Assembly: GCF_963422545.1 (NCBI RefSeq)
Contig: NZ_OY730234.1
Span: forward strand, 1-64,000
Reading direction: 5' to 3'
DNA from: an uncultured Flavobacterium sp.
GTDB taxonomy: Bacteria > Bacteroidota > Bacteroidia > Flavobacteriales > Flavobacteriaceae
Length of the DNA stretch: 64,000 nucleotides
Shown here: piece by piece, positions 8,625 through 16,099 of the stretch
How the letters are laid out: each line of letters opens with the position of its first letter
How positions within the stretch are numbered: the first letter of the stretch is position 1
The notes under the pieces: model-generated
Databases searched by the model: none
Told to the model about the DNA's origin: nothing
Seen by the model: the letters and a program-made list of their open reading frames with translations, nothing else
Made by a program: the position numbers and the translations under genes

Positions 8625-9389
8625 TTATTTTTTAAATTGTGTCAAAGCATTTCGGGTATAATTTGATAAAACTAATTTTCCGGTAATTGCGGCACGTTCA
8701 ATAAGAAGTGATTCCCAATGTTCAGTTCCTTCCCAGATAATTTTCTTCATTTCGAGTAAAGCTTCTTTGTTGTAGGAACTCAGTTTTTTGGCCAATTTTT
8801 CGACTTCGATATCCAGTTGATCTATATCGTGAAGTGATGCATAAAGTCTGTTTTGAAGCGCCCAGTTTGCTGATTTCCATTGATGTCCCGCAAGCGTCAT
8901 TTCGGTCATTGCTGTTTTTCCAATTTTTCGGGTAACAGCAGGTTCAATCACAAACGGACCAATTCCGATAGTTAGTTCCGATAATTTTATATCGCTTTCC
9001 GGTGTAGCCAAAACATAATCGCAAGCTGAAATAATACCAACGCCACCGCCAACAGCTTTGCCCTGAACGCGACCAATAATAATTTTAGAACAAGTGCGCA
9101 TTGCATTTAATAAATGAGCAAATCCAGAGAAAAACTCTTTTCCTTGTTCTTCATTTTCTACCGCCAGAAGTTCACTAAAAGAGGCACCTGAGCAAAAAAC
9201 TTTTGAACCTTCGCTTTGTAAAATTATAACTGAAATCGTTTCATTTGTGCTTAACAAATTAATTTCGGCAGTTAACCGATTTAATAATTCGCGCGGAAAA
9301 GAATTGCTTGCCGGGTGACCAAATTGTACCGTTGCAACTGCATTATCTAATATGGTATATAAAGAACCGTTTTGATTTTCTGAACTCAT
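8625..9389 (-). CDS. Enoyl-CoA hydratase/isomerase family protein
   Basis: A 254-residue crotonase-fold protein. The oxyanion-hole segments are visible as VFCSGASFSEL near residues 69-79 and GKAVGGGVGIISACDY near 109-124. The region with a catalytic acid follows in IKLSELTIGIGPFV near 136. Such enzymes hydrate or isomerise enoyl-CoA esters; in Bacteroidota similar proteins are often labelled methylglutaconyl-CoA hydratase, but the sequence does not prove that substrate. No fatty-acid or leucine catabolic gene is adjacent. It is divergent from the tRNA gene downstream. Confidence 0.85.
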   Translation of the reverse strand: MSSENQNGSLYTILDNAVATVQFGHPASNSFPRELLNRLTAEINLLSTNETISVIILQSEGSKVFCSGASFSELLAVENEEQGKEFFSGFAHLLNAMRTCSKIIIGRVQGKAVGGGVGIISACDYVLATPESDIKLSELTIGIGPFVIEPAVTRKIGKTAMTEMTLAGHQWKSANWALQNRLYASLHDIDQLDIEVEKLAKKLSSYNKEALLEMKKIIWEGTEHWESLLIERAAITGKLVLSNYTRNALTQFKK

Positions 9390-9454
9390 AAAAAATAGAT
9401 TTGATCGTAAAGTTACAATTTTGGCAACTATTTTTGACCGAAGTGATTTGAAAT

Positions 9455-9485
9455 TTGTTTTTTGTAAATTAATTGACTTTATTTG
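9455..9485 (+). promoter_or_regulatory. Promoter of tRNA-Ala
   Basis: TTG at 9455-9457 and TTTATTTG at 9478-9485 (one mismatch to TAnnTTTG) have a 20-bp spacer. The predicted start is about 5 bases before the mature tRNA 5' end. Confidence 0.55.
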
Positions 9486-9495
9486 CTAACGCTTT

Positions 9496-9569
9496 GGGGG
9501 ATTAGCTCATTTGGCTAGAGTACTTGCCTGGCAGGCAAGGGGTGACCGGTTCGAATCCGGTATTCTCCA
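9496..9569 (+). tRNA. tRNA-Ala (anticodon GGC)
   Basis: A 74-nt cloverleaf without an encoded CCA. The acceptor stem GGGGGAT pairs with ATTCTCC and includes a G3:U70 wobble, the alanine identity element. The anticodon arm CTTGC-CTGGCAG-GCAAG gives anticodon GGC (codon GCC/GCU). The T arm is CCGG-TTCGAAT-CCGG and the discriminator is A. A hairpin terminator follows at 9584-9620. Its 3' portion is duplicated about 360 bp downstream. Confidence 0.95.
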
Positions 9570-9583
9570 CAAATATTTCACAA

Positions 9584-9620
9584 AAAATACCCAAACATAT
9601 ATTTATGTTTGGGTATTTTT
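9584..9620 (+). terminator. Terminator after tRNA-Ala
   Basis: A hairpin with arms AAAAATACCCAAACATA and its complement, ending in a T run, begins 15 bases after the tRNA. Confidence 0.8.
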
Positions 9621-9633
9621 ATTTATAATACTT

Positions 9634-9882
9634 ATGTTTTACACTTATATCTTATACTCAAATACACTTAACAAGTATTATATAGGGTCTTGCCAAAATA
9701 TAGAGCAACGTTTGCAAGATCATTTAAATAGTAGAAATAAGTTTACAAAAACTGTAAAGGATTGAGAATTAAAACATTTCGAAACGTTCTCTACTCGAAG
9801 TGAAGCATGTCAAAGGGAATTGCAAATAAAGAAAATGAAAAGCAGGAAATATATTGAAATCTTAATAGAAACAAAAGGCTAG
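9634..9882 (+). pseudogene. GIY-YIG nuclease gene interrupted by an in-frame TGA
   Basis: From ATG 9634 the product starts MFYTYILYSNTLNKYYIGS, the classic GIY-YIG (UvrC/URI-like) N-terminus, with LQDHL and KFTKTVKD. The frame hits TGA at 9763-9765, exactly where the family has Trp (KDWEL). It then runs open to TAG at 9880-9882, giving ELKHFETFSTRSEA, QRELQIKKMKSRKY and EILIETKG, a normal family C-terminus. A single Trp-to-stop change therefore breaks an otherwise intact gene of about 82 codons. The stop codon and preceding Gly codon lie inside a copy of the tRNA D-arm. Sequencing error or TGA readthrough are the alternatives. Confidence 0.85.
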
Positions 9883-9936
9883 AGTATTCCGATGCATCGG
9901 AAGGGTGATCGGTTCGAATCCGGTATTCTCCACAAA
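9877..9936 (+). repeat. Partial duplicate of tRNA-Ala (D-arm end plus 3' half)
   Basis: GGCTAGAGTA (9877-9886) repeats 9513-9522 of the tRNA. From about 9901 the sequence repeats the tRNA variable region, T arm, acceptor 3' strand and the CACAAA beyond it, with one substitution and one deletion. The 5' acceptor strand and most of the D arm are missing. The anticodon arm is replaced by the perfect palindrome TTCCGATGCATCGGAA (9887-9902). It cannot form a functional tRNA. It brackets the GIY-YIG gene as a direct repeat of the tRNA end. Confidence 0.85.
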
Positions 9937-9970
9937 AAAACCGTATTTCTTAATTGAGATACGGTTTTTT
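9935..9970 (+). terminator. Terminator after the partial tRNA copy
   Basis: AAAAAACCGTAT and its complement ATACGGTTTTTT form a strong hairpin ending in a T run, 12 bp apart. It may be the original tRNA terminator, displaced by insertion of the GIY-YIG segment. Confidence 0.8.
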
Positions 9971-10000
9971 TATACATTATAATTTCTTTTGAAGTTTTGA

Positions 10001-10088
10001 GTCCTAGCCCTGATGGGAGCGGCATCCTTTTTATTCGCTTTTTTGCGGATAAAAAGATACAGCGGACAGCAGGAAATAGCTCCTGAAA
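10001..10088 (+). ncRNA. Flavo-1-like structured RNA element
   Basis: The stretch carries AGCCCTGATGGGAGCGGCAT, then a hairpin with arms ATCCTTTTTAT and ATAAAAAGAT, then CAGCGGACAGC and AATAGCTCC. The order of conserved words and the central stem resemble what I remember of the Flavo-1 RNA motif, a conserved structure reported from Flavobacteria intergenic regions with no known function. It sits between convergent transcription units. Strand and identity should be confirmed with the Rfam covariance model. Confidence 0.55.
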
Positions 10089-10125
10089 ATTATGAACTAA
10101 ATTTAAATAGCATTAAAAGGAAGAA

Positions 10126-10158
10126 ACCTTTGTCAAAGTTTTAAACTTTGACAAAGGT
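10126..10158. repeat. CTTTGTCAAAG palindrome
   Basis: A 33-bp palindrome identical to 1136-1168, placed 11 bp beyond the stop codon of the minus-strand DUF5686 gene, where it could terminate transcription. Confidence 0.85.
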
Positions 10159-10168
10159 TATATTTATG

Positions 10169-12664
10169 TTACAATCCCAAATCAAGGACATAAGAAATCT
10201 TAACGGCAATATTATCTTCAAATTTTAACAGCTGATTTGGGCCATAACGATAAAATCCGCCGAGACCAAAACCTTTGAAAATCTTGTTTAATTCTATTCC
10301 GGATTCAAAGTAACCTTTGTCTAGTGTTTTGTATGTTGGACCAACATGCTGTTCCGGATTTTCCATATTTCCCCATGCCATTCGGGTTACTAAAACCAGT
10401 GATGGACGAACTTTTTTGAATAATGTAATTCGGTCAAAGCCATGTTTGATCTGGAAGAATATGTATTGACTTGAGAAAAACTCATTAAAAAACATGGTTT
10501 CAAAACTGTTTCGGCCAGCAAAAGTAATACGCTGAACAAGAGTTTCTTTGTTTAGGTTGTTTGGCATTGTGTTGTACAAATGCGTAAGTGGAACATCGCC
10601 AATTGCGTGACCTCCCTGCAGAAGTAGACTTGTTTTTTGCCCGTTTAAGTACTTTTTTTCATATTCAGCCTTGAAATCGATCTTTCCAAAAGTAAAGTCA
10701 TTTTCTAAAACATTTGGTAAAGATTGTGTGTACTGAAAGGTGAATCTTGGAAATCTTTTTTCAGATTCATTTCTTCCTGTTGGCGTTTGCATGAAATCAC
10801 TAAAAGGTGCCCAAACAATCGAAACCATAGCCGTAGTCATGATATAGTTTGAGTATAATTTTCCGTTTAGATTAAATAGATAATCAAATTCCGGCTGAAC
10901 ATAAGTTCTGGATAATTCTAAAATAGCTTCGGTTTTGGGAATAATTTTAGTCTGAACATTGGCTTTCCAGCTGGTGTATTTATAGAAAGTACTAATGTTA
11001 ATTGGTCGCGGATCATAAATTTTAAAAACGCGTTTATCAACTGCAAAAACGGTACTTGCAATCTCACGAACATCATCTGTATACGATGCGTTTATCCATG
11101 TATTGGTGCTTTTGTCCAGCAAAACTCCTGAACCCAGACTGTATTTAACTTCGCCATCTTTGGTTCCGTAAGCCGAATATCCTTCGATTCTGAAGTTTTT
11201 AGAAAAGCGATCATTTGTGATTCCGCCTAAACCAAGACGGAAACCTTCGTAGTTATTGTAGCTGATTATTTTTTTCAGATCCAAATCAATTGGGCCAATC
11301 GGGAAATAGCCGTTGATGATTTTTCGTCCAAGACCCAAACGTTTTTCGATTCGTCTCTTAACCGAAAGACTGTCCAGCAATAAGTATGTTTTTTGGCTTT
11401 TTAAGTCCAAACTTTCTTTTCTGTACTCATTCCAGAATTCTTCTGGTTTTTTGCTCGCATCGTCTTTAATTTCGATATAAAGAGCCGGATTCTTTATTGG
11501 GCTGGTTGTGTTGTAATGAATGTCGAAGTTGTTGCTTTCTGAAAGTAAATAAGTAAAATCAGAAGCCGATTTTTTTCTCGGTTCAAAATTATCTTCAACA
11601 TCTCCGTCAAACTGAATGGTTCCGCCTAAAATTTTAATATCATCATCGTTTTTTCCTTTTACGATTTTGAAAGTGGTGTTGCTTTGAAACCAGATTTTCT
11701 CACTCGGGACATATTCAAATTCGTGAATTCCACTAATATCCAAAACCCCTTTTATTCGCATTACTGCTTTGGCGACAGCAAAATTTTCCTGATCGATATA
11801 CAAAACACCTTCTAAACCAGATGATTTTCTTTTTTGTTTGTTTTTAAAGTAAATCATATAAGTTTCGCGCTCTTTTATGTTTACGGTGTCTAGTAGTTTA
11901 TAATTGTAATTTGACGGCGCGGTGTTCGAAATTGGATTTTCATATTTGGTTTCGAGCAATTCATATTTTGAATCATAAATGGAAATTGATTGCAAATTGA
12001 ACGCTATAATTTCATAAATAGGCTGTTTAAATCCTGCAATCTTGGTTCCCAGGACAGTTTCTTTGAGTTTATTATTTCCAAATTGATACTGAGAAACTTT
12101 CTCGGTTTGAAATAAATGTTGCTTGCTTATAATTTCTTTAAACTTATAATCTGAAGAATCAATGTTGATCTCTTTTTTATTGAAATCTTTATAAGCTGCT
12201 GAAGAATCAATCCTGCCATCGATAGAATCAGGATTGGCAGTTACAATCAGTTTGTTGTATGTTTTGTATTCGAAACTGCTGAGTTTTTTTTGCGGATTGT
12301 TTTTGTTTTTATTGGCAATGACCTTCTTTATTATGGTCAAAGCCGGATTCTCGTTAGAAACAACGACTTCTTTTAAGTCATCTGTTTTTTGAGCGAGAGA
12401 AATAGAATAGAACTTTTTATTTGCTATAACTGCAATTATTTTAGTCTGAAAGCCAATATATGAAACGGCAAAAGTGGTTGTTTTTTCGGCTATTTTAAAA
12501 TCAAACTTTCCATCAACATCAGTAATTGTATTGTTGTTGGCCGAAGTTGTAATGGTAGCAAAAGGGAGTGGTTTGTTGTTTGAATCTGTTACAATTCCGT
12601 TTATTTGAAATTGCGCCTGAATACTAAGCGTAAAAAACAAAGTCAATAAACTGAATAGCTTCAT
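10169..12664 (-). CDS. DUF5686 outer-membrane protein with carboxypeptidase-like regulatory domain
   Basis: About 831 residues from the ATG at 12664. The frame is open further upstream, but MKLFSLLTLFFTLSIQAQ is a clean signal peptide, so I place the start there. After cleavage comes a CarboxypepD_reg-like beta-sandwich (FQINGIVTDSNNKPLPFATI through VSYIGFQTK). The long DUF5686 region follows, with many alternating hydrophobic beta strands, and the protein ends in KISYVLDLGL. The family resembles TonB-receptor barrels but has no plug or TonB box. The role is unknown; such genes are widespread in Bacteroidota. It is separated from frr by a terminator hairpin. Confidence 0.85.
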   Translation of the reverse strand: MKLFSLLTLFFTLSIQAQFQINGIVTDSNNKPLPFATITTSANNNTITDVDGKFDFKIAEKTTTFAVSYIGFQTKIIAVIANKKFYSISLAQKTDDLKEVVVSNENPALTIIKKVIANKNKNNPQKKLSSFEYKTYNKLIVTANPDSIDGRIDSSAAYKDFNKKEINIDSSDYKFKEIISKQHLFQTEKVSQYQFGNNKLKETVLGTKIAGFKQPIYEIIAFNLQSISIYDSKYELLETKYENPISNTAPSNYNYKLLDTVNIKERETYMIYFKNKQKRKSSGLEGVLYIDQENFAVAKAVMRIKGVLDISGIHEFEYVPSEKIWFQSNTTFKIVKGKNDDDIKILGGTIQFDGDVEDNFEPRKKSASDFTYLLSESNNFDIHYNTTSPIKNPALYIEIKDDASKKPEEFWNEYRKESLDLKSQKTYLLLDSLSVKRRIEKRLGLGRKIINGYFPIGPIDLDLKKIISYNNYEGFRLGLGGITNDRFSKNFRIEGYSAYGTKDGEVKYSLGSGVLLDKSTNTWINASYTDDVREIASTVFAVDKRVFKIYDPRPINISTFYKYTSWKANVQTKIIPKTEAILELSRTYVQPEFDYLFNLNGKLYSNYIMTTAMVSIVWAPFSDFMQTPTGRNESEKRFPRFTFQYTQSLPNVLENDFTFGKIDFKAEYEKKYLNGQKTSLLLQGGHAIGDVPLTHLYNTMPNNLNKETLVQRITFAGRNSFETMFFNEFFSSQYIFFQIKHGFDRITLFKKVRPSLVLVTRMAWGNMENPEQHVGPTYKTLDKGYFESGIELNKIFKGFGLGGFYRYGPNQLLKFEDNIAVKISYVLDLGL

Positions 12665-12730
12665 AAAGAGAATTATAGATTCAAAAACGAAAACAATATA
12701 TTTTTTGGTATACAAAAATAAGAATAAAAA

Positions 12731-12763
12731 AATCCGTCTGGTACTATTTTAACCAAACGGATT
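12731..12763 (-). terminator. Terminator after frr
   Basis: AATCCGTctGGT and ACCaaACGGATT form a hairpin flanked by A/T runs just beyond the minus-strand frr stop codon. Confidence 0.7.
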
Positions 12764-12784
12764 CTTAATTTATTGTTTCAAAAA

Positions 12785-13348
12785 TTAGACTTTCATGATT
12801 TCAGCTTCTTTTGAAGCTAATAATTCGTCAATTTTTTTAATAAATGTATTTGTTAGATTTTGAACTTGTTCTTCTGCAGATTTACAAATATCTTCTGAAG
12901 TTCCGTCTTTTTCTAATTTTTTGATATCTGTATTAGCATCTTTACGTACGTTACGAACACCAATTTTAGCATCTTCAGCCTCAGCTTTTGCTTGTTTAGC
13001 CAATTCTTTACGACGATCTTCTGTCAAAGGCGGAACGCTGATGATAATCATATCTCCATTGTTCATTGGGTTAAAACCAATGTTTGCAACCATAATTGCT
13101 TTTTCGATAACATGTAACATGTTTTTTTCGAAAGGCTGCAATGTGATTGTTCTGGCATCAGGAACACTAACTTTTGACACTTGCGAAAGTGGTGTTGCTG
13201 AACCGTAATAATCTACAAAAACACTTCCCAACATTGCCGGAGAAGCTTTTCCTGCACGAATATTAAGAAATTCTTTCTCTAAATGCGCAATCGAACCGTT
13301 CATTGATTCTTCTGTACTATCTAATATAAATTCTATTTCTTCAGTCAT
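12785..13348 (-). CDS. frr: Ribosome recycling factor
   Basis: A 187-residue RRF that splits post-termination ribosomes together with EF-G (family knowledge). The start MTEEIEFILDSTEESMNGS leads to helix 1, with LNIRAGKASPAMLGSVFVDYYG around residues 28-49 and the conserved PLTEDRRKELAKQAK near 105-119. The C-terminal helix ends KKIDELLASKEAEIMKV. Length is normal. It lies downstream of pyrH on the same strand, the usual pairing, with a 165-bp spacer filled with TAGATTT-type repeat words. Confidence 0.97.
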   Translation of the reverse strand: MTEEIEFILDSTEESMNGSIAHLEKEFLNIRAGKASPAMLGSVFVDYYGSATPLSQVSKVSVPDARTITLQPFEKNMLHVIEKAIMVANIGFNPMNNGDMIIISVPPLTEDRRKELAKQAKAEAEDAKIGVRNVRKDANTDIKKLEKDGTSEDICKSAEEQVQNLTNTFIKKIDELLASKEAEIMKV

Positions 13349-13513
13349 TTTTTTTAGATTTTTAGATTTTTAGACGATAGATTTTTAGATTTCTAAAAAT
13401 GTACTCCTCTAATTTACTAACTAATATAATTTTATTTTTTGAATATTGTTTTTTAAACGATTGTCTAAATTTAGAGAAATCTAATGATCTGAAAATCCAG
13501 CAATCTAAGTAGT
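13349..13513. repeat. TAGATTT-word inverted cluster between pyrH and frr
   Basis: The left part is made of TTTTTAGATTTTTAGA words and the right part of AATCTAA/TCTAAAT words, so the whole gap can fold as a long imperfect hairpin. The same word family fills 16897-16984, 17280-17306 and the start of recJ's leader. Confidence 0.65.
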
Positions 13514-14221
13514 CTAAATATTTACTACTGTTCCTATGTTTTCGCCTTCGCAAATTTTTAAAAGGTTACCAATTTTGTTCATATCAAAAACAACGATTGG
13601 TAATTTATTTTCCTGACTTAGAGTAAAAGCAGTTGTGTCCATTACGTTAAGTCCTTTTTTAAGAACATCATCAAACGAAATGAAATCAAATTTTATTGCC
13701 GAAGCATTTTTTTCAGGATCACAATCATAAACTCCATCAACACGAGTTCCTTTTAGGATAACATCGGCATTGATTTCGATTCCTCTTAAAACCGCTGCAG
13801 TATCAGTTGTGAAATATGGATTTCCGGTTCCGGCACCAAAGATTACAATTCTTCCTTTTTCAAGATGACGATCTGCTCTTCTTTTAATGTATGGTTCTGC
13901 AATAGATTCCATTTTTAAAGCAGTCTGTAAACGCGTTTTCATTCCATTGTCTTCAAGTGCACCTTGTAAAGCCATTCCGTTAATTACGGTTGCAAGCATT
14001 CCCATGTAATCGCCTTGTACTCTATCCATACCAGCACTTGCACCGGCAACGCCTCTAAAAATATTTCCTCCTCCAATAACAATAGCAATTTCTACTCCTT
14101 TACTGTGAATTTGCTTAATTTCTTCAGCATACTCGGCTAATCTTTTAGGGTCAATTCCGTATTGTAAATCACCCATTAAGGCTTCGCCGCTAAGTTTTAG
14201 AAGAATTCTTTTATATTTCAT
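13514..14221 (-). CDS. pyrH: Uridylate kinase
   Basis: A 235-residue UMP kinase of the amino-acid-kinase fold that makes UDP from UMP and ATP as a hexamer (family knowledge). The N-terminus YKRILLKLSGEAL holds the phosphate-binding Lys and Gly residues. GGGNIFRG near residues 50-57 and AGTGNPYFTTDTAA near 131-144 are signature motifs, and DGVYDCDPEKN lies near 162. Length is typical. A TATATTTG -7 element lies just upstream. It is followed by frr. Confidence 0.97.
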   Translation of the reverse strand: MKYKRILLKLSGEALMGDLQYGIDPKRLAEYAEEIKQIHSKGVEIAIVIGGGNIFRGVAGASAGMDRVQGDYMGMLATVINGMALQGALEDNGMKTRLQTALKMESIAEPYIKRRADRHLEKGRIVIFGAGTGNPYFTTDTAAVLRGIEINADVILKGTRVDGVYDCDPEKNASAIKFDFISFDDVLKKGLNVMDTTAFTLSQENKLPIVVFDMNKIGNLLKICEGENIGTVVNI

Positions 14222-14243
14222 GTTCGTGTTGCGTTAATTTGTG

Positions 14244-14251
14244 CAAATATA
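14244..14251 (-). promoter_or_regulatory. -7 element of the pyrH promoter
   Basis: TATATTTG on the minus strand matches TAnnTTTG exactly, 22 bases upstream of the pyrH ATG. No TTG at -33 is visible. Confidence 0.55.
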
Positions 14252-14411
14252 GACATATTCTGATTTTTTAAAATAATGTTTATAAAAAATTAATTGCTCT
14301 TTTCTTTTTAAGGAAATAAAGCATTTATAATTTATTTCTGTTGAATCTGATAAATGTCATTCTTGCGCTTACTTTTAATTTGTAATTTTATCATATTCAA
14401 AACGAACATGT

Positions 14412-15029
14412 ATGAAAAGTATTGTAGCCAAGGCGTTATTCCATAGTTATTCTTATGCTGAATATCGAAAATTAGTTGCCGATTTATTGTCTGAAGGAAA
14501 ATCAACAGGAGACGAACAATCTGAAAATTTAACTCATTATACGAGTCTGAATGAAGTTAGAATGAATCGTTTAGAGAAAACAATCAAAATTTCTGAAGAG
14601 GTAATTTCAAAGCTACAAAACTTAGATAATCATTACATTTGGCTGGTAATATCTGAAGGCTGGTGTGGCGATGCAGCTCAAATGCTTCCTATTCTTGAGA
14701 AAATGGCGCATGAATCGAATAAAAAGATTGAACTAAAAATTGTTTTGCGTGACCAAAATGATGATTTAATGAGTCATTACCTAACGAATGGCGGAAGAGG
14801 AATCCCAAAAGTTATAGTGATTTGCAAAGAAGCAGGTATTGTTCGTGCCGATTGGGGACCAAGACCAAAAGGAGCTACAGAATTAATGACGAATTATAAA
14901 AAAGAATTTGGTGTTATTGATGAGAAAATCAAAACCGATTTGCAATTATGGTATTTGGCCGACAAGGGAATTTCTGTTCAGAAAGAATTAGTCGAGATTA
15001 TGGAAAATATTAAGTATAACCGATTATGA
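14412..15029 (+). CDS. Thioredoxin-family protein with WCGD active site
   Basis: A 205-residue cytoplasmic protein of the thioredoxin fold. The active-site position reads EGWCGDAAQMLP (Trp84, Cys85, Asp87), keeping only the first of the two CxxC cysteines. The cis-proline region is GIPKVIVI near residue 131, and DWGPRP follows near 147. A single-cysteine site suggests a glutathione- or bacillithiol-type partner, a peroxidase-like role or a non-redox function rather than classical disulfide exchange. Similar WCGD proteins are common in Bacteroidota. It is divergent from pyrH and followed by a gap with a possible 25-residue ORF. Confidence 0.8.
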   Translation: MKSIVAKALFHSYSYAEYRKLVADLLSEGKSTGDEQSENLTHYTSLNEVRMNRLEKTIKISEEVISKLQNLDNHYIWLVISEGWCGDAAQMLPILEKMAHESNKKIELKIVLRDQNDDLMSHYLTNGGRGIPKVIVICKEAGIVRADWGPRPKGATELMTNYKKEFGVIDEKIKTDLQLWYLADKGISVQKELVEIMENIKYNRL

Positions 15030-15240
15030 TTTTTTATGATGAAAAATCGGTGAAAAGCTATGTTTTTCGGGCAATTGACTTAAAATGAGTGTTTTGACAG
15101 TAAAAAATGTATTAAAATATTTTTTCGTAGCCTAAATGTTTTGTATCTTGCTGCTGTAATCCCACTTCTATTATTTATTTTCTGATTTACTCTTTTTATT
15201 GGTGTTTATTTAATGTTTAACAATTAAAAAATACACTATC

Positions 15241-15318
15241 ATGAAAAAGTTATTCGACAGATTTTACGATTTTATTTCAGGTTTATTGTTTGGTGGCAAA
15301 AATATACCTCACTACTAA
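15241..15318 (+). CDS. Possible 25-residue peptide MKKLFDRFYDFISGLLFGGK...
   Basis: An ATG preceded by the A-rich leader TTTAACAATTAAAAAATACAC opens a 25-codon frame with an amphipathic composition (MKKLFDRFYDFISGLLFGGK, then NIPHY). A TATCTTGC sequence about 95 bases upstream is close to a -7 element, and a hairpin lies at 15367-15395. A transcript with its own promoter, leader and hairpin is plausible, but a frame this short can arise by chance. Otherwise the 377-bp gap 15030-15406 shows nothing recognisable. Confidence 0.4.
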   Translation: MKKLFDRFYDFISGLLFGGKNIPHY

Positions 15319-15366
15319 TTCCAAAAAGGATAAGTATGAAATAAAACTACTTTGATTTAGGAGTTG

Positions 15367-15395
15367 GCACATTACTATGTTTATTTGTAATGTGC
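15367..15395. terminator. Hairpin between the small ORF and truB
   Basis: GCACATTAC and GTAATGTGC pair across an 11-base loop. It lies between convergent reading frames and may terminate either; the T run is short. Confidence 0.5.
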
Positions 15396-15406
15396 TTTCG
15401 TCGTTA

Positions 15407-16099
15407 TTACAAATTAAGACTTTCTTCAAACAATGTAATGTCGATCGCATTTTTTACATCGTAATCTCCAATTTTAGTTCGGCGTAAAACAGTTAAATGT
15501 GATCCTGAATTCATCGCTTTTCCAAAATCAAAAGCAAGAGAACGAATGTAAGTTCCTTTGCTGCAAACTACTCTAAAATCAATTTCGGGTAATGCTATTC
15601 GGGTAATTTCAAATTCGTGAATTGTAGTTTTTCTGCTCGCAATTTCTATAGTTTCTCCGGCACGAGCATGTTCGTATAAGCGAACTCCGTCTTTTTTGAT
15701 TGCTGAAAAAATAGGTGGCTTTTGATCGATTTCGCCTAAAAATTGTTTCACTGTTTCGTGAATCAAAGCTTCATCAATATGAGCCGTTGGAAAAGTTTCG
15801 TCGATCTCGGTTTCTAAATCATAGGATGGAGTAGTGGCTCCGATGTAAAATGTTCCTGTGTATTCTTTGGCCTGACCTTGAAGCTCAGAAATTCTTTTGG
15901 TGAATTTTCCTGTACAAATTAATAATAAACCAGTTGCTAAAGGATCTAAAGTTCCGGCGTGACCAATTTTGAACTTTTTAGGAAGTCCAACTTTATTGAT
16001 CAAAAGATATTTTAATTTATTGACAGCTTGAAACGAACTCCATTTTAAAGGTTTGTCAATCAATAAAACTTGTCCGTCTAAATATTCTTCAGGTGTCAT
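15407..16099 (-). CDS. truB: tRNA pseudouridine-55 synthase
   Basis: A 230-residue TruB that modifies U55 in the T loop of most tRNAs (family knowledge). The catalytic Asp is Asp52 in GHAGTLDPLATGLL. Other signatures are DKPLKWSSFQAV near residues 15-26, KPPIFSAIKKDGVRLYEHAR near 132-151 and CSKGTYIRSLAFDFG near 189-203. It lacks a long C-terminal PUA extension. Its start overlaps the uppP stop codon by one base (TAATG), showing tight coupling in the ftsX-DUF3098-uppP-truB operon. Confidence 0.96.
   Translation of the reverse strand: MTPEEYLDGQVLLIDKPLKWSSFQAVNKLKYLLINKVGLPKKFKIGHAGTLDPLATGLLLICTGKFTKRISELQGQAKEYTGTFYIGATTPSYDLETEIDETFPTAHIDEALIHETVKQFLGEIDQKPPIFSAIKKDGVRLYEHARAGETIEIASRKTTIHEFEITRIALPEIDFRVVCSKGTYIRSLAFDFGKAMNSGSHLTVLRRTKIGDYDVKNAIDITLFEESLNL

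Noticed and set aside
9511..9765. An 84-codon open frame starting within tRNA-Ala and reading into the GIY-YIG domain
   Set aside because: Its first 40 codons are tRNA and terminator sequence; the nuclease begins at ATG 9634.
9877..9931. A second tRNA gene
   Set aside because: The 5' acceptor strand and most of the D arm are missing and the anticodon arm is a palindrome, so it cannot fold as a tRNA.
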